Of a stretch of DNA of 6,830 bases, positions 1 through 4,771 are shown piece after piece (the stretch's first letter is position 1; every line of letters begins with the position of its first letter). The notes under the pieces are model-generated. The model was not told the DNA's origin and made no database searches. It worked only from the letters and a program-made list of their open reading frames with translations. A program made the translations under genes and the position numbers. This DNA is from Gammaproteobacteria bacterium (GTDB lineage Bacteria > Pseudomonadota > Gammaproteobacteria > GCA-001735895), in assembly GCA_027293245.1 (NCBI GenBank), contig JAPUFZ010000278.1, forward strand, positions 1 through 6,830, read 5' to 3'.

Positions 1-142
1 CACCCAAATCCAGGATGTCAATCGCCTGCTCAAGCAGCATAAACAAATGCAGAAAATGATGAAGAAAATGAGCGGAAAGAGAGGTATGAGCAATATGATG
101 CGGGGGTTGAAGGGGAAAATGCCGCCAGGAATGCCATTCTAA
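1..142 (+). CDS. ffh: Signal recognition particle protein Ffh, C-terminal end (partial)
   Basis: Only the last 46 codons are in the window; the gene enters from the left with codons starting at position 2 and stops at TAA 140-142. Ffh is the GTPase of the signal recognition particle. It binds 4.5S RNA and signal peptides of nascent membrane proteins and delivers ribosomes to FtsY at the membrane. The visible part is the end of the M domain: the stretch TQIQDVNRLLKQ, a methionine-rich basic tail (9 Met among the last 31 residues, with QKMMKKM and SNMMRGLKGKM), and a PPGMPF terminus that closely resembles the PPGFPG end of E. coli Ffh. The N and G domains lie outside the window. Its position directly before rpsP is the conserved gammaproteobacterial order and supports the call. 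No clear intrinsic terminator follows the stop codon. Confidence 0.93.
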   Translation, partial: TQIQDVNRLLKQHKQMQKMMKKMSGKRGMSNMMRGLKGKMPPGMPF

Positions 143-170
143 ATAATTAGCTATAAAACGCGCTTTTGCG

Positions 171-418
171 GCGATAGCGGCGTCACCGATTAATGCTCCG
201 GAACGCCGGACCGCTGCAAAATCGGCATACAGTACGTCCCTGTACATAATCGCCATGCTGGTACGCCAGCCCGGTCGATCCTCATGTATTCACACATACA
301 CTGCGGTTCTCCACTTTGGCTTCCTGCGTCGTTCTACCTTCGGGGCGCCGAACCGACGGAGCGCCGCCCGCAACATCCATGCAGTTGTCCGCGCAGTGCT
401 TCTGGAGCGCCGTATCGC
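171..418. repeat. Structured non-coding spacer bounded by an imperfect inverted repeat
   Basis: The spacer between ffh and rpsP is 444 bases and has no convincing gene. Its GC-rich part is bounded by arms that pair: 171-182 (GCGATAGCGGCG) with 408-418 (CGCCGTATCGC), perfect apart from one bulged base. Weaker pairing continues inward to about 217 and 381 (GCTCC..GAA..GGAC..CTGC against the reverse complement of the right arm). Between the arms are small perfect hairpins at 197-210 (TCCGG/CCGGA), 228-244 (TACAG/CTGTA), 257-270 (GCTGG/CCAGC, loop TACG), 285-300 (TGTAT/ATACA) and 339-352 (TTCGG/CCGAA). The nonamer GGAGCGCCG occurs at 358-366 and 404-412. The organisation looks like a dispersed extragenic repeat element. 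A structured RNA is the alternative. The family cannot be named from one copy. Confidence 0.5.
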
Positions 419-494
419 TTGCTCTCACGACAAATTCACATTTTCATAGCCATTTATTAGTAGGATATTGTTAGAAAAAAGAAGCTAGATGGGC

Positions 495-522
495 TTCACA
501 GGCAGATATTTTTAGGTACAAT
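495..522 (+). promoter_or_regulatory. Sigma70-type promoter of the rpsP-rimM-trmD-rplS operon
   Basis: TTCACA (495-500) and TACAAT (517-522) each match the sigma70 consensus in five of six positions and are 16 bases apart. The sequence upstream is AT-rich (TTAGAAAAAAGAAG, about 471-484), which could act as an UP-like element. Transcription would start near 529, giving a leader of about 58 bases before rpsP. No other pair as good is visible in the spacer. Read-through from ffh cannot be excluded, because no strong terminator lies between. Confidence 0.65.
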
Positions 523-532
523 ACGCGGTCTC

Positions 533-548
533 CTGACCTCTGGGTCAG
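533..548 (+). promoter_or_regulatory. Hairpin in the rpsP mRNA leader
   Basis: CTGACC (533-538) and GGTCAG (543-548) form a perfect 6-bp stem with the tetraloop TCTG. It begins a few bases after the predicted transcription start and ends 26 bases before the rpsP Shine-Dalgarno. No T-run follows, so it is not a terminator. It may stabilise the 5' end or serve as a protein-binding site; neither is shown. Confidence 0.45.
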
Positions 549-574
549 CGCTATCCTGTTGTCTGGTGACATTT

Positions 575-579
575 AGAGG
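575..579 (+). promoter_or_regulatory. Shine-Dalgarno of rpsP, deciding its start
   Basis: AGAGG lies 7 bases before ATG 587; the spacer is an unbroken run of T (580-586). This selects ATG 587 over the in-frame GTG at 566, which would add seven residues foreign to S16. The same octamer, TTTAGAGG, precedes rplS. Confidence 0.8.
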
Positions 580-586
580 TTTTTTT

Positions 587-835
587 ATGGTTTCAATTCG
601 TTTGGCTCGCGGCGGTTCCAAGAAGCGTCCATTCTATCATGTGGTAGTCAGTGACAGCCGCAGCCCCAGGGACGGTCGATACATTGAACGTGTAGGATTC
701 TTTAACCCACAGGCACGCGGGCAGGAAGAAGAACTTCGTCTTGACCATGATCGCCTTGATTACTGGGTTTCAAAGGGCGCCCAAATAAGTGATCGGGTAG
801 CAAGTCTTATCAAGGTATCCCGAAAAGCGGCTTAG
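587..835 (+). CDS. rpsP: 30S ribosomal protein S16
   Basis: An 82-residue protein, the same length as E. coli S16. S16 binds 16S rRNA in the 5' domain/body of the 30S subunit and is needed for its assembly. The N-terminus [20 protein letters not shown], the motif [19 protein letters not shown] (about residues 22-40) and the end [16 protein letters not shown] follow the family throughout, with the basic patch [10 protein letters not shown] in its usual place. ATG 587 is chosen because it has a good Shine-Dalgarno and gives the family N-terminus; the reading frame extends further up to a GTG at 566. It is the first gene of the operon, directly after the promoter at 495-522, and is followed after 17 bases by rimM. 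Nothing is unusual in the protein. Confidence 0.98.
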   Translation: MVSIRLARGGSKKRPFYHVVVSDSRSPRDGRYIERVGFFNPQARGQEEELRLDHDRLDYWVSKGAQISDRVASLIKVSRKAA

Positions 836-852
836 GGTGGTCCGCATCCGAT

Positions 853-1362
853 ATGTACCAACACGAGGATGAATCGATCTGTGTTGGACGCATTATCGGT
901 GTCCAGGGATTAAAAGGCTGGGTAAAGGTTTTTTCTGATACCAGTCCTCGAGAAAACATATTGAGCTATAGCCCGTGGCAGATAAAAACGGGTGACCAGA
1001 TAAAAACAGTCGAAGTAAAAGGACGGCTTCAGGGAAAGAATGTCCTTGCCCAACTCGCCGGGATCGAGGATCGAGACCTGGCCACGGAGCTGATCGGTAG
1101 TAAGATATATATTTTACCCCGGCAGTTACCAAAATTGGAACAAGGTGAGTATTACTGGGCAGATCTAATCGGACTGGAAGTAGAATCACTGGAGTCCGAG
1201 CCACTGGGTACTGTCGAATCGATGATGGAAACCGGTGCCAACGATGTCATGGTACTACACGGAGACAGGCAGCGTCTGATACCATTTGTGCTGGATGAGA
1301 TAGTCAGGGAAATCGATCTGCCCAATAAGCGGATCGTAGTTGACTGGAAGCCAGATTACTAG
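853..1362 (+). CDS. rimM: Ribosome maturation factor RimM
   Basis: A 169-residue protein, slightly shorter than the E. coli one (182). RimM associates with free 30S subunits, binds near S19 and helps mature the 16S rRNA 3' (head) domain. Two beta-barrel domains are seen. The N-terminal RimM domain is at about 8-92, with the motif VGRIIGVQGLKGWVKVFS (11-28) and the partner motif IEDRDLATEL (71-80). The C-terminal PRC-barrel is at about 98-169, with YYWADLIGLEV (100-110), the GANDVMV loop (128-134), IPFV (143-146) and the ending VDWKPDY. The Tyr-Tyr-Trp stretch is the conserved pair region needed for 30S binding in E. coli. The ribosome binding site is poor: AGGGTGG (834-840) overlaps the rpsP stop and sits 12 bases from the start. 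Low translation relative to rpsP is therefore expected. Confidence 0.96.
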   Translation: MYQHEDESICVGRIIGVQGLKGWVKVFSDTSPRENILSYSPWQIKTGDQIKTVEVKGRLQGKNVLAQLAGIEDRDLATELIGSKIYILPRQLPKLEQGEYYWADLIGLEVESLESEPLGTVESMMETGANDVMVLHGDRQRLIPFVLDEIVREIDLPNKRIVVDWKPDY

Positions 1363-1374
1363 CAGGCCGCCAGC

Positions 1375-2109
1375 ATGAGAGTAGATGTCATCACGCTGTT
1401 TCCGGAACTGGTTAAAGCGGTGGTTGGTTGTGGTGTAGTCGGAAGAGCCGCAGACCAGGGTTTATTAGAGCTTAATTGCTGGAATCCAAGGGATTACGCC
1501 AGCGACCGTCATCGAACGGTAGATGACCGGCCCTACGGAGGTGGTCCGGGTATGTTGATGAAGGTGCAACCGCTGCAGGATACAATCCAGGCGGTCCGGC
1601 AGAATAGCCGGAAGGCAACCCTGGTATATCTTAGCCCGCAGGGCATACTGGTGAAGCAGGATAGACTGGCACAGCAGGTGGAGCAAGGATCTGTCATTTT
1701 CTTGTGTGGCCGGTACGAAGGAATCGATGAACGGTTGATTCAACAGGAAGTAGATGAAGAATGGTCGATTGGTGATTACGTCATCAGTGGTGGCGAACTC
1801 GCGGCTATGGTGTGCATTGACGCGATGACGCGTTTGATCCCCGGCGCGCTGGGGCATGAACAGTCGGCGCTACAGGATTCGTTTAGTGAGGGCATGCTGG
1901 ATTGCACGCATTACACGAGACCGGAGGAATTTCAGGGTATCAAGGTGCCCGAAGTACTGATGAACGGAAATCATCAGGAGATACAGAACTGGCGTGAAAA
2001 ACAGTCGCTGGGCCGGACATGGCAAAGACGCCCGGATTTACTGGAACATATCGTTCTGGACGATCGGCAACAGGCCTTGTTGAAGGAATATATAGATGAG
2101 TTTGGTTAA
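1375..2109 (+). CDS. trmD: tRNA (guanine-N1)-methyltransferase TrmD
   Basis: A 244-residue SPOUT-class enzyme (E. coli 255). It transfers a methyl group from S-adenosylmethionine to N1 of G37 in tRNAs that read CUN, CCN and CGG codons, preventing +1 frameshifting; it is essential in most bacteria. Family motifs are all present: the N-terminus [28 protein letters not shown] (44-60), the trefoil-knot AdoMet-site elements YLSPQG (85-90), [10 protein letters not shown] (111-120) and [11 protein letters not shown] (131-141), Arg153 in TRLIPG, and the catalytic-base Asp168 in QDSFSEG (E. coli Asp169). The C-terminal tRNA-binding domain includes [14 protein letters not shown] and [10 protein letters not shown]. 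It starts 12 bases after rimM with only AGG (1364-1366) as a weak Shine-Dalgarno, so translation is probably low or coupled to rimM. Confidence 0.97.
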   Translation: MRVDVITLFPELVKAVVGCGVVGRAADQGLLELNCWNPRDYASDRHRTVDDRPYGGGPGMLMKVQPLQDTIQAVRQNSRKATLVYLSPQGILVKQDRLAQQVEQGSVIFLCGRYEGIDERLIQQEVDEEWSIGDYVISGGELAAMVCIDAMTRLIPGALGHEQSALQDSFSEGMLDCTHYTRPEEFQGIKVPEVLMNGNHQEIQNWREKQSLGRTWQRRPDLLEHIVLDDRQQALLKEYIDEFG

Positions 2110-2132
2110 ATTTGTCGTGCAGATTTAAAAGA

Positions 2133-2166
2133 CTGTCGAATGACAGGCTGGATTTTTTTAGAGGAA
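2133..2166 (+). promoter_or_regulatory. Hairpin and strong translation start region of rplS
   Basis: A 5-bp stem, CTGTC (2133-2137) and GACAG (2142-2146) with loop GAAT, is followed by seven T (2153-2159) and then AGAGGAA (2160-2166), 5 bases before ATG 2172. The Shine-Dalgarno fixes the L19 start; the frame extends up to TTG 2112, which would add 20 non-family residues. The short stem with its T-run 6 bases away is too weak to call a terminator, though partial attenuation is possible. U-rich sequence before a strong Shine-Dalgarno is favourable for ribosomal protein S1 binding. Confidence 0.55.
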
Positions 2167-2171
2167 GTGAC

Positions 2172-2516
2172 ATGAGCAATATAATTGCACAATTAGAAGC
2201 CGAGCAGCTGAAGAGCGACATCCCGGCTTTTTCACCCGGCGATACCGTCGTTGTACAGGTGCGGGTAAAGGAAGGTACACGTGAGCGTTTGCAGGCTTAT
2301 GAAGGTGTGGTAATCGCCAAGCGTAACCGTGGTATCAATTCAGCATTTACCGTGCGCAAGATTTCTCACGGTGAAGGTGTTGAGCGGGTTTTCCAGACCC
2401 ATAGTCCGATGGTTGCGGAAATCAGGGTAAAACGCCGCGGCAAGGTACGCCGGGCGAAGTTGTATTATCTCCGCGGCCTTACCGGTAGGGCCGCCAGAAT
2501 CAAGGAAAAGTTATAA
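2172..2516 (+). CDS. rplS: 50S ribosomal protein L19
   Basis: A 114-residue protein (E. coli 115 with its initiator Met). L19 lies at the 30S-50S interface, near bridges to 16S rRNA. It matches the family end to end: [34 protein letters not shown] (about 20-35), [20 protein letters not shown] (about 40-59), [19 protein letters not shown] (61-79) and the basic C-terminus with [14 protein letters not shown] and [13 protein letters not shown] 2172 is chosen for the good Shine-Dalgarno and the family N-terminus. It is the last gene of the operon; 62 bases separate it from trmD, and a strong terminator follows 31 bases after the stop. Confidence 0.98.
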   Translation: MSNIIAQLEAEQLKSDIPAFSPGDTVVVQVRVKEGTRERLQAYEGVVIAKRNRGINSAFTVRKISHGEGVERVFQTHSPMVAEIRVKRRGKVRRAKLYYLRGLTGRAARIKEKL

Positions 2517-2538
2517 TAGCTGGATTTATCAAAGTTTG

Positions 2539-2544
2539 TATAAT
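2539..2544 (+). promoter_or_regulatory. Possible -10 element for the downstream repeat-protein gene
   Basis: A perfect TATAAT sits between the rplS stop and its terminator. A start about 7 bases downstream would fall inside the left arm of the terminator hairpin, so transcripts would carry a shortened stem. No recognisable -35 box lies 15-18 bases upstream (AATAGC, ATAGCT, TAGCTG or AGCTGG), so this is a weak prediction. Confidence 0.25.
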
Positions 2545-2547
2545 TCG

Positions 2548-2582
2548 AAAGGCGTGGAGCAGCAGCAACACGCCTTTTTTTT
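2548..2582 (+). terminator. Intrinsic terminator of the rpsP-rplS operon
   Basis: AAAGGCGTG (2548-2556) pairs perfectly with CACGCCTTT (2569-2577): a 9-bp stem, 12-base loop, and a run of eight T (2575-2582). This is a classical rho-independent terminator. It separates the translation operon from the next gene, whose ATG begins only 9 bases after the T-run. Confidence 0.92.
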
Positions 2583-2591
2583 GATTTAACC

Positions 2592-4349
2592 ATGACCCAT
2601 CGAAAAAATAGTAGTTTACTTGCCCTGTTATTTGTTTGCCTGTTGAGTAATTCGTGGGCGGATGAAAAACTCGATATGTTGAAAAATATTTCAGCAGCCG
2701 GGGCACCTGTACTGACTCTGAAAATGCTTGACCAGGCGCAGCCAAAGGTCGATATCGATTTGTATGAATGGATATTATGGGAACAGGAAAGATACTCAAT
2801 ACTATCCCAATGGCAGCAGTGGGATGACTTGCTGGTTCGAATAGAAAGTCTGCCAGATGATTTGCCGGAACAATTTATCCAGCAGGCCGTGACCCACAAA
2901 ATCAGGGCTTACCTGGAAATCGGACAGACTGCGACAGCACGTCAATTGCTGCGTGAGCAATTGTGGCAGACCGCGGCAGGAGATTCATCCGAATATCAAA
3001 CCTGGCGCCGCCAGGTTATCGTCAGTTATCTGCAGGATGGCAGGATCGAAGATGCCCGCATCGCCATGTTGCGCTTTAACCAGGATTTTGAAACCGAGGA
3101 TGAATCCTGGTTGCTACTGCGCGCCAGTGTTTTAATCCAGGCAGGTCGTTACGATCAGGCAATTCAAATATTGCAGGAGAATACGGGCTGGCAGGCCCAG
3201 TTGACCAGTTTACTCGCGCAATTAAGAGCGCAATTGATAGGTCACAAGGCATTGTGGGCGCAGGTGAAAAGCCAGACATCGCGAAACAGGATTGAAGCCG
3301 AAGAACTGGTGACCCTGTGGGCATTAGGATATTACGCTGCCCAGCAAATGTCTGCGGCGGATCGGGTTGTTGCCCTGGAACAGCTTTTTAAGACTGATGC
3401 GATAACACCACTCGAACTTTTTCAATTGCCGGTTGATCGTTTGTGGGAGGCCTATACTGAATACGCACAACTGGTTGGTAACCGGGTCGAGTTGCTCGTC
3501 GGCGATGATGCCAGGTGGCTGGAACTCGCGCAAAACGCTAGTCAGGTTACGCCAGTCAAGGCCAGGTCGCTGTACGCACAATTGATGCTTCGAAGCAAGG
3601 AGCAGGAGATTGTCAACGACGCCGCCGAAGGATATATGCAAACTTTTCAGGCGGTTGACGAATCAGAGCAAAATTTGCTCAACCAGCTGTTTAATAACAG
3701 CGAAACATTTTCCGATGCCAGGCGCATTCCATCGGTAATTAGATATCAACTGGTGGACCTGGCGCTGAAAAAAACCGATATCGAGGAAGCAACACGATTG
3801 ATGTCGGGTCTGAGTGACTACCCCGAAAATACCAGCCGCTTTAAATGGCAACTACGCCAGTCCCGGGTTTTAATTCTCGGTGGGCGTTACGCCGAGGGCA
3901 ACCAGATTCTGCATACCTTGATTGGTGAATATTTAGAACCGAGTGCCGAGAGCACGGATCGGATATTGCAGGTGCTTTTTGATTTACAAACTGTTGATCT
4001 GCACGAACAGGCGGTAGTGCATTTCAATCAGTTGTTACAACGTCCCATCGAGTTTGGTCAACGCCGCGAAATAATGTTCTGGATAGCCGACTCGTTTAAG
4101 GCCCTGGAAAAATATGACCAGGCGGCATTGCTTTATCTACAGTCGGCCATGTTGCCTGGTCCGTTGACGATGGATCCCTGGGCACAGACCGCACGCTTCA
4201 GTGCCGCAGAAAGTCTGCAAAAATCAGGGCTCATAGATGATTCCCGAAGAATTTATAATGAATTATTGATGGTAACGCGCGACCCTGCACGGCGCGCAAT
4301 GCTGAATCACAATATTCAACGATTGTGGTTGAGTCAGAATATTCCGTGA
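2592..4349 (+). CDS. Secreted TPR-like helical-repeat protein, function unknown
   Basis: A 585-residue protein that I do not recognise as a named family. The N-terminus is a clear Sec signal peptide: basic MTHRK, a hydrophobic core LLALLFVCLL (9-18), and a cleavage site after SWA (21-23) before Asp24. Cys16 does not form a proper lipobox (LFVC), so a soluble periplasmic protein is more likely than a lipoprotein. The rest is rich in Leu, Gln, Ala and Glu and almost all helical. Several stretches have TPR-like spacing: about 103-125, 141-165, 174-197 (ending with GRYDQAIQILQE), 420-446 (GGRYAEGNQIL), 494-520 (EKYDQAALLYLQ) and 533-562. No catalytic motif or later membrane segment is seen. The gene follows the rplS terminator closely and has no Shine-Dalgarno, so expression may be low or start from an undefined promoter. 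A scaffold or assembly role in the envelope is a guess from fold type only. Confidence 0.85.
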   Translation: MTHRKNSSLLALLFVCLLSNSWADEKLDMLKNISAAGAPVLTLKMLDQAQPKVDIDLYEWILWEQERYSILSQWQQWDDLLVRIESLPDDLPEQFIQQAVTHKIRAYLEIGQTATARQLLREQLWQTAAGDSSEYQTWRRQVIVSYLQDGRIEDARIAMLRFNQDFETEDESWLLLRASVLIQAGRYDQAIQILQENTGWQAQLTSLLAQLRAQLIGHKALWAQVKSQTSRNRIEAEELVTLWALGYYAAQQMSAADRVVALEQLFKTDAITPLELFQLPVDRLWEAYTEYAQLVGNRVELLVGDDARWLELAQNASQVTPVKARSLYAQLMLRSKEQEIVNDAAEGYMQTFQAVDESEQNLLNQLFNNSETFSDARRIPSVIRYQLVDLALKKTDIEEATRLMSGLSDYPENTSRFKWQLRQSRVLILGGRYAEGNQILHTLIGEYLEPSAESTDRILQVLFDLQTVDLHEQAVVHFNQLLQRPIEFGQRREIMFWIADSFKALEKYDQAALLYLQSAMLPGPLTMDPWAQTARFSAAESLQKSGLIDDSRRIYNELLMVTRDPARRAMLNHNIQRLWLSQNIP

Positions 4350-4356
4350 TTTAAAT

Positions 4357-4402
4357 CCCTCCCCCTCAGCAGTGCGATGTCTCGCGAGGGCAGAGGTGAG
4401 GG
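4357..4402. repeat. GC-rich imperfect inverted repeat after the TPR-like gene
   Basis: CCCTC (4357-4361) and its continuation to 4367 pair with GAGGTGAGGG (4393-4402), with one mismatch and one bulge. The loop contains the palindrome CTCGCGAG (4381-4388). The C-rich/G-rich arms resemble the extragenic hairpin repeats common between convergent genes in Proteobacteria. It lies between the end of the TPR-like gene and the reverse-strand cysteine synthase relic, where a two-way terminator would be expected. There is no good T-run on either side, so termination is unproven. Confidence 0.4.
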
Positions 4403-4423
4403 TTCCAAATCACATTGAGATTG

Positions 4424-4603
4424 CTAAAATTGGCAACTCGGTGTCGATGCTGACAGTTCTTTTTCGTCTTCAGTCATTTCGATTTCGATATTTTCAAATA
4501 GCGGAGTACTCAAATAGCGTTCACCCGTATCGGGTAACATGCAGAGGATATTTGATCCTTCTGGTGCTGACTCGGCCACTTCCAGGGCCGCTGCCCCATC
4601 GTA
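4424..4603 (-). pseudogene. Relic of a cysteine synthase gene (C-terminus only)
   Basis: Read on the reverse strand, 59 codons end at TAG 4426-4424 and include GAAALEVAE, then ILCMLPDTGERYLSTPLFEN. The latter is the signature C-terminal strand and helix of O-acetylserine sulfhydrylase (CysK/CysM; E. coli CysK has VVILPSSGERYLSTALF). GAAALEVAE matches the family segment after SSGAA. The frame is closed by TGA at 4606-4604, exactly where the conserved GISSGAA motif should continue, and there is no start codon. About the first 80% of the enzyme, including the PLP lysine and substrate loop, is absent. A cysteine synthase makes cysteine from O-acetylserine and sulfide; this fragment cannot. A further out-of-frame fragment may exist at 4645-4671. 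The gene once ran convergently toward the TPR-like gene. CysK versus CysM cannot be decided. Confidence 0.8.
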
Positions 4604-4700
4604 TCAAGAGAGATTTTTGATTGACAGGTGTTTTTCCTGGAAGAATCTTCTTCAATCAGTTTACTTGCTGCCGAAATAAACCTAATTGGCCGGATGACAC

Positions 4701-4729
4701 CTTGAAACCGGCTTAACAAATCCTCATAT
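4701..4729 (+). promoter_or_regulatory. Sigma32 (RpoH) heat-shock promoter of htpG
   Basis: CTTGAAA (4701-4707) is an exact sigma32 -35 box. CCTCATAT (4722-4729) matches the sigma32 -10 consensus CCCCATNT in all but one specified position. The spacer is 14 bases, within the usual 11-16. The start would fall near 4736, leaving a leader of about 36 bases before htpG. htpG is a known sigma32 regulon member in E. coli, so site and gene agree. Confidence 0.85.
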
Positions 4730-4771
4730 TAGGCCTGTTAATAATAGCTTTTACCCTGGAGAGCAATAGAT

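Noticed and set aside
255..449. Open frame of 64 codons in the ffh-rpsP spacer
   Set aside because: The translation is Arg/Cys/His-rich with no family resemblance, has no Shine-Dalgarno, and lies over the inverted-repeat element. It looks like chance coding in structured GC-rich DNA.
566..586. Upstream GTG start for rpsP
   Set aside because: It would add seven residues not found in S16 and place the strong AGAGG site inside the gene; ATG 587 fits both the family and the ribosome binding site.
2112..2171. Upstream TTG start for rplS
   Set aside because: The extra 20 residues do not resemble L19, whereas ATG 2172 has a strong Shine-Dalgarno and the family N-terminus.
2512..2517. A second TATAAT at the very end of rplS
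   Set aside because: It overlaps the stop region of a coding sequence and is preceded by GC-rich sequence with nothing like a -35 box.
2592..2660. Lipoprotein signal (Cys16) in the TPR-like protein
   Set aside because: The residues before the Cys are LFV; position -1 should be Gly, Ala or Ser. An ordinary signal peptidase site (SWA/DE) fits better.
4372..4620. Forward-strand open frame of 82 codons between the TPR-like gene and htpG
   Set aside because: It is antisense to the recognisable cysteine synthase relic and has no family resemblance.
4510..4719. Reverse-strand open frame of 69 codons
   Set aside because: Over 4510-4603 it runs in the wrong frame across the cysteine synthase relic; only the short piece near 4645-4671 might be meaningful, and it is reported separately.
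4713..4745. Sigma70-like boxes (TTAACA and TAATAA) before htpG
   Set aside because: The spacing of about 20 bases is too long for sigma70, while the overlapping sigma32 boxes are nearly ideal.
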